Positions 33,298-43,964 of a stretch of DNA of 64,000 nucleotides are shown here, piece after piece; position 1 is the first letter of the stretch; each line of letters begins with the position of its first letter. The stretch is from Rhynchopus euleeides (Eukaryota; Euglenozoa; Diplonemea; Diplonemida; Diplonemidae): positions 124,001-188,000 of the forward strand of contig OY723283.1 in NCBI GenBank assembly GCA_963210315.1, given 5' to 3'. The notes under the pieces were generated by a model. It searched no databases. It had not been told where the DNA came from and worked only from the letters and a program-made list of their open reading frames with translations. Made by a program: the position numbers and the translations under genes.

Positions 33298-34863
33298 CAC
33301 GCATGCGTGTGATCCGCGAAGCAGAGCAAAAGCCCTGCCTCCGAGACGCCCAGGGAGGGGTGCTCAGCTTACGTTACCCCGTCTTACGGGGGTGGTGGTG
33401 CCACAAAACGAGCAGAGGAGCAGATCTCTCAGCAAGGCATGCGCTGCGGGTGGGTTTGTTCTGCATTAGTTGTGCTGGGGGGACGGGGGGGTAGGGGGCG
33501 GGGGAGCGGCGGGGATATGGGGGGATTTCTTTCGTGCAGCCGGGCGGCAGCTTGTTTCCAGGCTGCGGGGGCTCCACCTCCAATGCCCCCCTCCAATTAG
33601 ACCAAGACAAGAAGAAGAAGAAGTAAAGGAAAAGGGACTTCAACCCCTGAGGGCCTCCCGCCCTTTGGCTGCCTGTGCCGTTCCCAATGTCGTCATCCCA
33701 CACCCCCCCCCCCCGCTCCCAAACGGGTGAGACAAAAATACGATGATGCCAAGTGACGGGAGAAACCCGGTCAAAAGCAAGATAAAGACGTGTGCACTGC
33801 TGGCAAAATCGAGATTTTTTTGAGGGGGCTTTTGCCTCGTGTCTTGTGTAGAACTCACGGGGGGGGAGCCTGTTCGTTTGTTGTTGGTGTGGGGCGAGGG
33901 CGCCTTTTCCCTGAAAGTGCAGACAAAGCGGGATCGCTTTTTCGTTTCGCTTTTCGTTTTCAAATCGAATGCACGCACCACACCGAATTCTCCGCATACC
34001 GTCATCAACAAACAAGCTTGCCTGGGGTTCAAAAGCAAAGGACAATCGATGTTCGGATAGAAAATGTGCCCCACAAGTGTCTGGTGAGTCTGGCTGCTCT
34101 GGAGGAGGCAGCCCTTCTGCCGACCTCCCGGATCCTCTCTCGAAGAACAGAAGAATATCCCCCCCCCCCTGGTCTGTACCGAAGCTGTGGGAAGCGGGGG
34201 GGGAGTACCGGACGCCAACCCAAGCTCGCCGCAGGCGGGGACCCTTCCACTCCGGCTCAACAACCCCCCCCCCCGACCTACCTGTCTTACCGCCACTTCG
34301 AGTGATGGGAACGTCTATTTGGCTGGGTGATCCCTGGCTTGCTTTCTATGGGCAGTGGAACAGCCCATGAGATGCAGGTGTTCCCAATCTATTCAACTTA
34401 CCAACCAGACCTGAAAGAATAACCTGTCTGCGATGTGTCGAAGCTGCCCGCAAGGCCCACGCACACCCGGTAGCTCAGAAGCGCAGTGCAGCAGGGCCTC
34501 TAGACACCACCCTTCGGCAGAAGGGAAGGCAAAGTATGGTGAGCACGCATGAATGCCATCGCTCAAAGTCGTCGCGATGCGGTGCGAGCTGCAGCAAAGC
34601 CGAGCTTGCCTCCACACGCGAATCTGACAATTGGTGTTGCGCTGACACGTCTTCTTCTCCAGGGTTGTGGTGGGAGCTCCACCCAGGCTCCACCCCTTAT
34701 GCACCCCACACCCCATCAACCCGCAAGGCACTGCTTGAGACGCCACGGCACCACGAGAAACCCCAATCGCGATGCCGCTGGCAACGCTGGCGTGGCATGT
34801 GTTGCAGGCTGGCCCTAACTCCTCCCCTCCCGGGGACACAGGTGGACCCACACGCAGGTGTTG
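33298..34863. other. Gene-free spacer right of element B
   Basis: No supportable gene. Homopolymer C runs at about 33706-33717, 34160-34169 and 34266-34275. Confidence 0.45.
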
Positions 34864-35253
34864 TCAGACGAGGCCCACCACCTCGGCAGACAGGCTGTCC
34901 ATGCCATGCCGCCTGAAGGATTGCGCGAGGGCGACAGCCGCGATGAACCCTGCCGCACCAGCCATCCCGGCGGCACCTGCCAGCCACGAGGGCCACCCTG
35001 CGCGCTGCCTGCCGTCATCTGCAGGCGCCTCCGTCGAGCCCCTGTCAACAACACTCTTGTCAACAGCCCTCCCCACTGCCAGGCGCACTGCCGAGCGGCT
35101 CGCTGCCTGCCCTGCCGCTGGTGCAGCCTCTGTGGCTCCATGGCGGTGGTGGCGGTGGTGGGGTGGCGGTGCAGCTGCGCTGCTGCCGCCCGTGTGGCGG
35201 TCTGCCTTGCGGTTCGGCTGCACTGCCGCATGTGCGAGAACCCAGGCAGTGTC
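34864..35253 (-). CDS. Possible exon: His/Pro-rich protein with C-terminal membrane helix
   Basis: A minus-strand frame open after a TGA at 35254-35256 and ending in TGA at 34864 has gene-like GC-ending codons and a plausible C-terminus. There is a His-rich segment ('PPPHHRHHRHG'), then a hydrophobic helix ('WLAGAAGMAGAAGFIAAVAL') and a short charged tail ('FRRHGMDSLSAEVVGLV'), as in a tail-anchored protein. There is no ATG at the 5' end, so a first exon or trans-splice arrangement would be required, and no GTATG donor was found upstream. It may be a spurious GC-rich frame. Confidence 0.3.
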   Translation of the reverse strand, partial: DTAWVLAHAAVQPNRKADRHTGGSSAAAPPPHHRHHRHGATEAAPAAGQAASRSAVRLAVGRAVDKSVVDRGSTEAPADDGRQRAGWPSWLAGAAGMAGAAGFIAAVALAQSFRRHGMDSLSAEVVGLV

Positions 35254-35726
35254 TCACCGGATCATCGGGAGGGGTGTACAACGACCTGCAGCGCTGGCTC
35301 AAGTCGGTGAGAAACTTCTGTGCACCTCCTTCCCTGTATACCACCAAATGGCACGGCACCACTGGGGCCACGAAACCACCCACCATTTGGCGCCAATCAT
35401 GAGGGGCTGCTCAAACAGGAGCTTCCTGAGTGCCTCGGGTCAGCCATTATGTGTCCCCGTACCCTCCTGGTGCTCAGAAGTCGTGTTTCAGTGATGTTTC
35501 CGTGCCCAGGGGATAATGTGTCTCTCTCCTGGCCACCCCCAGGTACGGGAAGGTGGCCACCCCAAAAATATGGTCAGAAAAGCCCACCAAACACCTCCAA
35601 ACACCCCTACACATCATTTTTTTGGGGTTCCGGACCGGTTCTGGGTGGGTTTCATGGTTTTTGGGGGCCTCTGGGGTGTTGTGCAAAAAAATGCAAAATT
35701 TACGCTTTTTTGGGGCTTTAGACCAC
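35254..35726. other. Spacer before element C
   Basis: No gene seen. 35550-35720 is GT/A-rich sequence in the style of the neighbouring elements. Confidence 0.4.
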
Positions 35727-36357
35727 CCCTACTGGGGGGGGCTAAATAGAAGACCCCCCCCCTTCTAATAGGCGTATAAACGCTTTTTTTGGGGGGTTTT
35801 CAAAACCCAAAATTTTGGGCAATTTTTGCAGTGGGTGGCCAAATACAAGGGGGTGGCCGAATACAAGGGGGGGGGGTCTTGTATTCGGCGGTCCGTGATT
35901 TTTCCTAATTTTGGTGAATTTTGCTCCAGGTGACCTCGTGGAATCGCGATTTTCGCCTTCCATTGCACTATTCGGAATCCGTGCGGATCGTGGTGGGGTC
36001 ATTTTGTGGGTGGAGGTGCCAAGTTTCACTCATGAAATGTGGGCCTGATTTGGGTCCTGATAATGGGAGGATATTCCCAGGAGTCAGCCACCTGTGAGGA
36101 CCCCCACACTGGTGTCCAAAACCCTATTCTTTTGAATGTTTGGATTCCGTGCGAATCGCAGTGGGGTCATTTTGACCATGGGGTGCCTGTTAGGACTGGA
36201 AAAACAGGCTGAAAATTTGAAAATTGGCCAAAATTCACGGACCGCCGAATACAAGACCCCCCCCCTTGTATTCGGCCTAAAATTTTCTGGATTTCGAATT
36301 TCCAGACCCCCCCCTTCTATTCGGCCACCCCCTTCTATTTAGCCCCCCCCAGTAGGG
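35727..36357. mobile_element. Inverted-repeat element C (631 bp MITE-like)
   Basis: Perfect 26-bp terminal inverted repeats lie at 35727-35752 and 36332-36357 (core 'gggggggctaaatagaag' and complement). Inside each end is a hairpin with arms 'ccgaatacaag'/'cttgtattcgg' around a G or C run (about 35857-35888 and 36243-36278), themselves inverted relative to one another. Too short to encode a transposase. No clear target duplication found. Confidence 0.8.
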
Positions 36358-36381
36358 CAGTGCTCGCCGAATACGGGCATA

Positions 36382-36418
36382 CGTATGCGTATTCATACGT
36401 ATGCACGTATGCAGATTT
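36382..36418. repeat. 37-bp direct repeat, copy 1
   Basis: Begins 'cgtatgcgtattcatacgta' and is identical over 37 bp to 36852-36888, exactly 470 bp away. Internally built from 'cgtatgc'/'gcatacg' inversions. Confidence 0.93.
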
Positions 36419-36851
36419 CGGAAAAACGCTTGCATACGTCTGTTAATACTTTTGCACTGTACGCTGCCAGGCAGGGCTTCCCCTACACATGCCACTCGTT
36501 GGTGCCTGCCCACTGTGCCTCCTGCTGTTCTGGCACGAACAACGTCGCTACTGTGCCCAAAAATGCCCGGAAACACATTTTTGGGACATATGCGCACCCA
36601 GAGAGCCAGATTTGGCCGTTGGGGGAAAATCAGATTTTGGGTCCATCCGGGCCCAGTTACATGTACCAACTACTTTGGTACAGGAGCCAAGTGGGCCGTC
36701 GGGCCCGGCCCATACTTATGGGCTTTCCCCGACCCAAGGTACGTGGGCCCACTGCGTACTGAGAACCTAGCCCACAGGACGACAGGACGCGCACAGGCAC
36801 CGGGCCCACTCTCCTCCACCTGTGACCTGCCAGCCGTATGCGTATTCGAGC

Positions 36852-36888
36852 CGTATGCGTATTCATACGTATGCACGTATGCAGATTT
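36852..36888. repeat. 37-bp direct repeat, copy 2
   Basis: Same sequence and orientation as 36382-36418. The pair could be the ends of a long-direct-repeat element, or tandem element termini. Confidence 0.93.
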
Positions 36889-37024
36889 TGGGTTTTTCGA
36901 AGAATACGCGTATTCTGCAAGCACCAGGCCTGTCGCTAACTTTTCGATTTTGGAGATTTGGTGGGTTGACGCTCCTGTTTTGGGGGGGGGAATCAGGGGG
37001 GAAAACACTAGGGGGCAATTTTTC

Positions 37025-37047
37025 TCGCGCGCGCTTCGCGCGCGCTC
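37025..37047. repeat. GC-only hairpin
   Basis: 'gcgcgcgc' at 37027-37034 and its identical complement at 37038-37045 surround the loop 'ttc', giving a very stable stem. Confidence 0.85.
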
Positions 37048-37257
37048 GTGTTGTTGCCTAATTTTCCCGTCGGTGGACCACTAGGTGGGCACGGTGTGAG
37101 GCGCTGGGTTCCTTCCGTGGTTCCTCTCCCGCTCGCGCCATCCTCGGGTGGAGGAAACCCAAATAATGGCTTTCGGGACCATGCTTTCGACGCTACCCCC
37201 TGATGTGCCACGGCCGTTGAAGCGCAAGGACTTGGTTACTAGACGGGCGCGCGAGAT

Positions 37258-37316
37258 GGGGGGTCTGGGGGCAGAGCCCCCCAGCCGCCGGAGGCCACGG
37301 TAGTGAACATCTGTTC
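37258..37316. repeat. 60-bp direct repeat, copy 1
   Basis: Starts 'ggggggtctgggggcagagc', continues through 'cagccgccggaggccacggt' and ends 'ctgttc'. It differs from 37432-37491 at only a few positions. Confidence 0.93.
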
Positions 37317-37431
37317 ATTGTGGGCGTACAGGTTCTGTGTGAGTTGGCTGCGTCCCCCTGAGGCTACTGGAGTGGTTGGATTCCCTGACCTGGTGGTAAT
37401 CGAATGACTTGAGTACGAGACATGCACCACA

Positions 37432-37491
37432 GGGGGGTCTGGGGGGCGGAGCCCCCCAGCCGCCGGAGGCCACGGTAGTGAGCATCTGTTC
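37432..37491. repeat. 60-bp direct repeat, copy 2
   Basis: Near-identical to 37258-37316, 174 bp downstream in the same orientation. Confidence 0.93.
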
Positions 37492-37509
37492 CTGCATAAC
37501 CATACTCTC

Positions 37510-37775
37510 TTCGACGTCGACCCAGTGAAAGTGGGTTGACGCTTGGTCGACGCTTGGTGAGCGTCGACCCAGTGTAATCGGGTCAACGCTAGGTAAGCAT
37601 CGACCCAGCGTAATAAATGGGTTGACGCTTGGTCCAGGCTTGAATGGCAACTCAGTTCGACTGGGTCGACGCTCCAAGCCTCGACCAAGCGTCAACCCAG
37701 TTCCACTGGGTCGACGCTGGGTCGACGCTTTTTTATGGGGGGGGAAACCAAAAATCACTGGGTCGACGGTCGACG
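37510..37775. repeat. Cluster of GGGTCGACGC motifs in both orientations
   Basis: About 15 copies of 'gggtcgacgc', 'gggttgacgc' or their complements (often 'gcgtcgacccagt') are packed into 265 bp, so many alternative hairpins can form. Likely the terminal region of an element or a degenerate satellite. Confidence 0.88.
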
Positions 37776-38841
37776 CTTAGCGACATGCCTGTGCAAGCAC
37801 TGCAGTAGGGGGGGGGGGAGGTGTTTAGCAAGCAAGGCAATTGCTTTGGGGTTTTTGGCAGGGGCGGTGAACCTGGGGTGCAGCAGCCCCGCCCGGGAAG
37901 AGTCTGTTGGGTGCAGCCCTTTTTTGCCCAACCTTATTATCGCACTGCGCGCAAACGCAGCGAAAGGAGCGGTTGTTTGGATGGGCTGCAGCAGGCAAGC
38001 AAGGTGCCCTCAGGCAACCTCAGAAGAACAAGATAGGCGTGCCACAGCGTCGTTTTTTCGTATCGCTGCGGGCAGAGGAGCTGGACCAAGCTGGGTCAGG
38101 AAGAGGGGCAGAGTGAAGGAGGGATAAAGCTAAGGTAGCGCATCGGGGTTGAAAACAACGAAGGAAAGCGAAAGCGCAAGAAAACAGAACTCGCGCCAAG
38201 TAAACAAGTGACAACCATCAATCCGAAGACACTGTTGGTTGTGGTATGCGAGAGAAGTAGCGATTGTCATCATCGTAGGAGTGCGAAAGCAAGGTATTCC
38301 AGGCACCCAGCCATGCCTTGGGAACACAGGGTCAGGCGCCACGCAGGGGCTGCAAGTCACATTGCATTGAGTGGGCTGGAGATGAAGGAAAGTCGTCTGC
38401 CGAGGTCTTGTCGCTTCGTGAGGGCTGCGACAGTGCTATGAATATGACGAGGGAAAGAGCGTCACAAAAAATAGACACAGCGGCTAGCAACGTCTCGCTT
38501 TCATAAGCGATTATTTTATATGCCCGTGGTTGGCCATGTTGGGGAGGGTGCAGGTCAGAGGTGCATCTCCGTGGGCTGGGCCTGCGTGATCCAGGCCCGT
38601 TTGTTGTTATCTTTGCCTCTTCGAAAAGTCAAAACAAAATCAAGACAAAAATCAAGACTGCTGTGCCACCACGTAATGCGGTTTGTCTGTACAGGCCACA
38701 CAGGGCCCCGTGATGGCAGTATCGTGGCAGGGCTCATCTGGGGGTGGAAAGTCACGACAGCATGGGAAGCAAGCGCAGGGCAGCTGCCCCGCAACAGAAC
38801 CAATGAACAACAATAGAATAAGCAACGCGCTGCGGATAATA
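37776..38841. other. Spacer between repeat cluster and element D
   Basis: About 1 kb; no gene or further repeat recognised. Confidence 0.4.
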
Positions 38842-39979
38842 AAACCCTGTGCCTGGAATTTTGACCGAGTTAGATAAAATTTTCAGTGCAATCCTTCAGC
38901 ACCTCCCCCCTAGATTTTTAGGCTTTCTTGACCCAATGGTCGAAATCTGCGACATAGTGGAAATCCCGGGGACATGTCGAATTCGAAAATTTTGGGTCAA
39001 AAAACCCCAGGGGGGACCCTTTGGTTTCACCCCCTGTTGGGGGGCCTGGTGGGCGTTCAGGTGAGCTGCGACCCTTGGTTCTGACAGAGTGCAGCAATGG
39101 TAATCAACCGTCGTGAACGTACTTTCGTGCCGGCATGGCTATTCATGGGCACCGTGGCATGTCGCCGCATCCGTTCCGATCACAAGTGCCAGAGGCAAAT
39201 CAGGAGTCCTGGTCCAGTGCAGGCACCTGCGCTGCAGATACCCAAGGGACTGTTGTGCACAAAAATGCACACACAAGGACATCAACTGACCGAGGCAATG
39301 CAGCTCGCAGCCTATCGATTCGATTCGGGGCACAAGCCTCACGAGCTGGTCACGCGATACCACGTTACTCTGCGTGGCGTATTCCGTGCAGCCGAAATGG
39401 CTTGGGCAGCGGTGCACAGGGGACCTTCTGCTGCACTGCGACAGGACAACCCAAGCACGTGCCGCGTACATCCAGAGGTGAAGTTGGATGAGGAAGATCA
39501 GTGGCTTCTGGGAGGAAGAGGGCGACCGCATCCACGTCGCGGATAACACACTCAGCACACGAGCGGGCGTTGCAAGAAATCCCCCATGTGTAAACAGGGG
39601 AAATCGGGCTTTTAGGGGATCCTGGTCAGGAATAAAAATTTCCACACATATTTTTCGACTTCCTGAGGCCAAAAACCGGTGTTCCTGGACCCAGATGTGA
39701 CATCTGGATGACATAATAAAAATCCAGAGTGCCTTAGAGGCGCGCGGGACATTTTTTTGGGGTTCGTGACTGGGGACCCCCTATTTTGGGGGATTTCCCG
39801 TAGGTGGAAAATGTCGATTTTCCAATTTTAAATCACTCTGGGGGCACCTGCGGGGCCATATTTTGCATTTTCAGACAGGGGACATATACCCTACAAACCC
39901 GATTTTCGGGTTTTTTGACCATTTTATGCCTTGTGCGAAAACGTGATATTTTTTGGACAAAATTCCAGGCACAGGGTTT
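38842..39979. mobile_element. Inverted-repeat element D (about 1.14 kb)
   Basis: Left end 38842-38866 ('aaaccctgtgcctggaattt' then tg) is matched inverted by 39955-39979. Both ends are followed inward by similar AT-rich sequence with 'aaaaaaccccaggggggacc'-like blocks (about 38998-39020 and 39755-39785). It contains a plus-strand frame 39097-39546 (below). No clear target duplication. Confidence 0.7.
39097..39546 (+). CDS. Hypothetical ORF inside element D
   Basis: 149 codons on the plus strand, opposite to all host genes, inside the inverted-repeat element. The middle ('LTEAMQLAAYRFDSGHKPHE') has the spacing of a helix-turn-helix and could be the remnant DNA-binding domain of a transposase. 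There is no DDE catalytic core and no confident family. It may not be translated. Confidence 0.25.
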   Translation: MVINRRERTFVPAWLFMGTVACRRIRSDHKCQRQIRSPGPVQAPALQIPKGLLCTKMHTQGHQLTEAMQLAAYRFDSGHKPHELVTRYHVTLRGVFRAAEMAWAAVHRGPSAALRQDNPSTCRVHPEVKLDEEDQWLLGGRGRPHPRRG

Positions 39980-40073
39980 AACCTTTAGGTACCTAGCGAC
40001 ACACATGTGTGTCGAAAAGTCAATTTTTTTTCGCACTGGGCAACCATATGCTTTCCACTACGAATTTTTGATC

Positions 40074-40092
40074 GATTTTTTTTATGGTGAAC
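40074..40092. repeat. Stray terminus related to element E
   Basis: 'gattttttttatggtgaact' matches the left end of element E in the same orientation. Confidence 0.6.
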
Positions 40093-40574
40093 TCAGATGT
40101 CGCAGAACGTTGCAAAGAAGCAAGAGAAAAATTACGATGCGGTCTCCCGACGACATTGGTTGCAAGGAAGAAAAATGCACTTTTTCGGAAAATCCCGAAA
40201 ATCGCGTTTTTTTGGGTTTTGCATAGTGTCATAACGGCCGTCATGGAGGGAGTGGATTTTCTGAGAATTCACTACCTCAGTTCCCGCTACCGAAATATAA
40301 AAACGGCCGTTTTCATGTTTTGTTGGCGAAAAAACTCTGACATGGGGAGGGACAGCTGGAGCCACTGGCGGGGTGCTGTGTTGACTTCAGGGGGCTCCCA
40401 ATGTGCTTCGGCACACCGGGTTCTTGGCCTGCGGCGGCATGGTAGTCGGTCAGAGAGGCCAGCGCTTGGTCGGGGACTACTCAGAGAGGGCGTGTGCGGA
40501 CTTCAGGGGGCTCCCAACGTGCATCTGCACACCGGGTTCTTGGCCTGCGGACGTAGATTGCCTAAAGGTTTAGA

Positions 40575-41096
40575 AACCGGCCGAGCCCGTGGGGGTGACG
40601 AACGTACTGCCGGCCCGGGATTGTCAAGGTTCTTTCCCCAGATGGCTCACCAGTACCACCAAACCACACGGAGAGCAAAACCGCCGGGGAGGGGGTGGGG
40701 GAAGGTGGGAAGGGCGGCATGCCGAACTACAGCAAGGATGGCCAACAATGCGATCACTGCAAACAAGGCATGGGACACAAGAGGGAAAAAAAAAAAGGGG
40801 AAACCACCATCCGCCGACTCCGGGCCGACCACCACCGCCTGGTCTACGACCACGACATCCCGGGCACGGCACAACCACCTTGCCAACCCTGCCTGAAGCA
40901 TGCGCCGGGCCACCCCCCGCCTGGGGTCTCACTGAAGCACCTCTTCTTCGGCTGCCCCGCGACAGCGTCGGCCCGACACCACCTCACAGCCACAAACGTG
41001 CACAACCTGCTGTTGCACAACTGCAAGGAGGCACTGCGCTACCTGGCCGAGGCAGGGGTAACGGAGCACGGCGAGAAGGACTACCTGAACGCGTGA
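40575..41096 (+). pseudogene. Non-LTR retrotransposon reverse transcriptase, C-terminal fragment
   Basis: A plus-strand frame ending at the TGA at 41094-41096 carries zinc-binding motifs typical of the tail of LINE reverse transcriptases. These are 'CDHCKQGMGH', then 'CQPCLKHAPG' followed by 'SLKHLFFGCPATASARHHL', i.e. CxxC...HxxxxC (zf-RVT type). Neither the polymerase domain (FADD box) nor an endonuclease is present upstream, so this is a 5'-truncated copy, as is usual for LINEs. The exact left boundary is uncertain. An A-run (40789-40799) may have shifted the frame. Confidence 0.5.
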
Positions 41097-41455
41097 ACCA
41101 AATAACATCATCAGAGAACAAGGGCTTCGGCCCGACCCCCCAGCACCCCCCCCCCCATCCCAGCCCCACGTCACTTTCCACAGGCCGCCAGGCGCGTCAG
41201 CGTCGGCGACCGCCCGCCCCCAGTCTGAGAGGCATCAGCCGAATCTCGGTGGAGGCGGGCACAAAACAAAAGGGAGAGTCGTCACTGTGCATATCAGCAC
41301 GGTCCCGCCCTCTGTGCCAGACCAACACACCACCAAAGGAAAAGAGGAAGAGGCGACGTAAGGCAATGCCTCCGTGCGGCCAGGAGAACACGAAATAGCG
41401 ACCCCCTCAACGGGGAATGCTACGAGCACGGCCAAAAATCGTTCAAATCGTTCAA

Positions 41456-41470
41456 AAACGGCCGTTTTTT
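41456..41470. repeat. AAAACGGCCGTTTT palindrome
   Basis: One of several copies in this block. Others with an ACGGCCGT or CGGCCG core lie at about 40300-40313, 42928-42945, 42961-42973 and 43002-43013. Confidence 0.8.
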
Positions 41471-41719
41471 TCCCCCTCCTATTTTCCTTTGGAGATTCGC
41501 CTCCTGCTTACCGTACCGAGCTGAGGAAACACACTTGACAACTCCCTGTTGCCTGCACATGACATTGGGCACTGCGATTCTCTGTCGACTGTACAAAGAA
41601 AAATGGCTTCCGCCCTGCCTGTCGCTCGACAAGCAGCAGACACCCGAGAGCAGAGAGGAGTGTAGCAGCCCGGTTCGCCCCCGGGTTGTCCCAGAAATCC
41701 AGCACACCCTCGGAACGTG

Positions 41720-42545
41720 GTGGCCTAGTCGTAGATCACCCAGGCCCTGCTCGTGACCTCCCCGAAACAGAGGGGAGGTGGCACCGGAGTTCTGACACCC
41801 CTACGACTCATGCGGCCGTACGTGCTCGGGCACAGACGGCGGACCGCAAACCAGAAGGACTTCCCTGATTCCGTGCCGTCCCACCTTCTGCGCATGCGGT
41901 CGCCAGCCCAGGCCAGCTCCCCTGCCAGGGGCACTGGGGGGTCGTACTTCCCCACCTCAGACACTTTCTCGATGACATTCTCAATGTCGGTGTACACTGC
42001 GTCGACAGGGGCACGCCGTTGGCACACCCAGCTGCGCATCGCAGTACTTCTGGAGCAGCGATGCAAGGGGTGCCGTCAGGCGGACGGCGGCCTGCAGGTG
42101 GGACTCGAGCCCAGCGATTTCGTGGGCATCTCTGCCAACCGCAGAAGCGACGCACACGTAGCAGGGCCGCTGTCCTGCAGCGGGCCCGGAAGATTGTATA
42201 AATGCCCGGGGACGTGGTGCAAGGTGCAGATCCACTCAAGCGGTGCAGGTAGTGTGTGTCGGAGAGAAGCGGGATCGCACGGCCGGTGGTGCCGTCTTGC
42301 TCGCCTGCTTCTCCCTCTCAGCTGCGTCAGAGATGTGGCACAGCACATCCTTCAGCGCCAGTGCGGTCGTGAACCCATCCAGCTGGTGCTGCATATTGCC
42401 CGGGATGATCGCCCGTGCCTTCGGGAATAAATCAGCGAAGGCGGTGTCCTTCTCATCCGGGGTGCTGTCGCCGATATCAAGGGAAAGCTCTGTCAGAAGA
42501 GCCCTGATGCCAGTGAGCGACACCCACCTCTGCCTGCACGGTCAT
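41720..42545 (-). pseudogene. Decayed multi-exon gene fragment, possibly dynein heavy-chain tail
   Basis: Three coherent coding stretches lie in different frames or are separated by stops: 42236-42523 ('FADLFPKARAIIPGNMQHQL'), 41981-42235 ('EIAGLESHLQAAVRLTAPLA') and 41725-42000 ('VYTDIENVIEKVSEVGKYD' then 'PPVPLAGELAWAGDRMRRRW'). The last resembles the PPVAGxxxWA element of dynein heavy-chain N-terminal tails. It sits on the host-gene strand but inside the transposon-rich block and lacks any start, so I read it as a truncated gene copy. Some breaks could be unrecognised introns. The dynein identification is weak. Confidence 0.4.
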
Positions 42546-43083
42546 CCACGACACACGTGCCTAGATTGGCCGCAACCATGTTCAGCCCCTCCTCGGGACA
42601 CACTTCTTGACAGCATCATGCACCATGCCAGCCGGTGATCCGGTGAACAACGCACCCCGGGCGATCCGAAGTTGCAAGCCTGCCACTGAGGGTATCGCAC
42701 TCCGACAGCGCCAGCTGTTTCCCTGGCTCTGCACTTTCAACGCTGCGTTCTTCTTCTTCTTGATATGGCGCGGTCCGTCAAAGTGGTCCACGAAGTCTGA
42801 ACTCTTCGCATCATACTTGAAGGCGCGCTCACAATGCTTGCTGCAGGGTATCCCTTGCAGTGGGGAGGCACTCCTGGTGGTGGGATCTCGCCTGCTGACC
42901 CACGCCCCATACAAAATTCCCAGGTAAAAAAAACGGCCGTTTTTTAAAATGCTGAAAATCAGCGGCCGTTTTTGCAAGTCCACAAAATACAAGGGATTTT
43001 TTAAAACGGCCGCTATGCAACCATGGTTTTGGGGATCTTTTTCTCCATTACCAGTAACAGGGACTGTACTCCACCTTTTTCCT

Positions 43084-43830
43084 CGATTTTTTTTATGGTG
43101 AATTGTTTTGGTCTCGAAAAAGCGCGTTTTCGCCATGTTTCGAAAATCCGGGGGGGTGCAAAAAACTGGGCTGCGTAACACAACCTGGAGAGGCCTTCCC
43201 AATTTACATAAATAGCCCCACTATCGCCAGAAAAAAAATTTTCGGGAAAAAAAATATTCTCGGAAACGGCCAGAGCAGCGCGTTTCACGACAACAAATTT
43301 TTCGAAAAAAGTCCAAAATTGAAAATTTTTCCTGCCGAGACCAAATATGGAGTCCACCTATTTCCAGGTTTTTGGTGGTTTTTGGCCACCCGGGGGTCCT
43401 GCATCTGTGGCCACAGAAATGGCCTCGAAACACCCCCAGGCACCCAAAAAACGTGTTTCTGGAAAGATATGTCCCAAAACTCCCCGAAAGTCACATCTGG
43501 ATCTGGTGACCCGACCCCACAGACCCTGCATTTTACACCTTTTTCACCGGAATATTGGGTCAGCAGGCAAAAGTCGAATTTTTTGGAATTTTTCAGAAAA
43601 TCTTGGCATCGTGGAATGCGCTGTCCCCGTTCTGCCCGAAAAACGCATTTTTCGGACTTTTTTCTCAGATCTGGGGGTCTGGTTCAGATGTGTGGTTGGG
43701 CCCCATAACCGCCCAAAAATATTTTGGGTGGTCATTGCGAGTGGCCGGCCGTGAAAAAAAAATATTTTTTTTCTCAAAAAAAAGTTGATTCTCGGATCGT
43801 TCTGAAACAACGCAGTTCACCATAAAAAGA
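43084..43830. mobile_element. Inverted-repeat element E (about 0.75 kb)
   Basis: The left end ('ttttttttatggtgaattg', 43087-43105) is inverted at 43813-43829 ('cagttcaccataaaaag'), about 15 of 17 matching. The interior is AT-rich with 'cgaaaatccggg'-like runs and no plausible protein. Another left-end copy is at 40074. Confidence 0.6.
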
Positions 43831-43964
43831 AATTCTGATTTTGGTGGAGTGGAAAAATCCTTACTGGGGAAGGTGGCCAAAATCCCGGATTTTGGGTGAA
43901 TTAAGTCGCCCCCCCACCGGTCTCAAAAGGTTAAACAAACAGCATCTCCGCATGCGGGAGGGCA

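Noticed and set aside
40084..40896. 270-codon plus-strand ORF
   Set aside because: Crosses element E-like and LINE-like sequence in a frame different from the zinc-motif frame; Arg/Gly-rich and incoherent.
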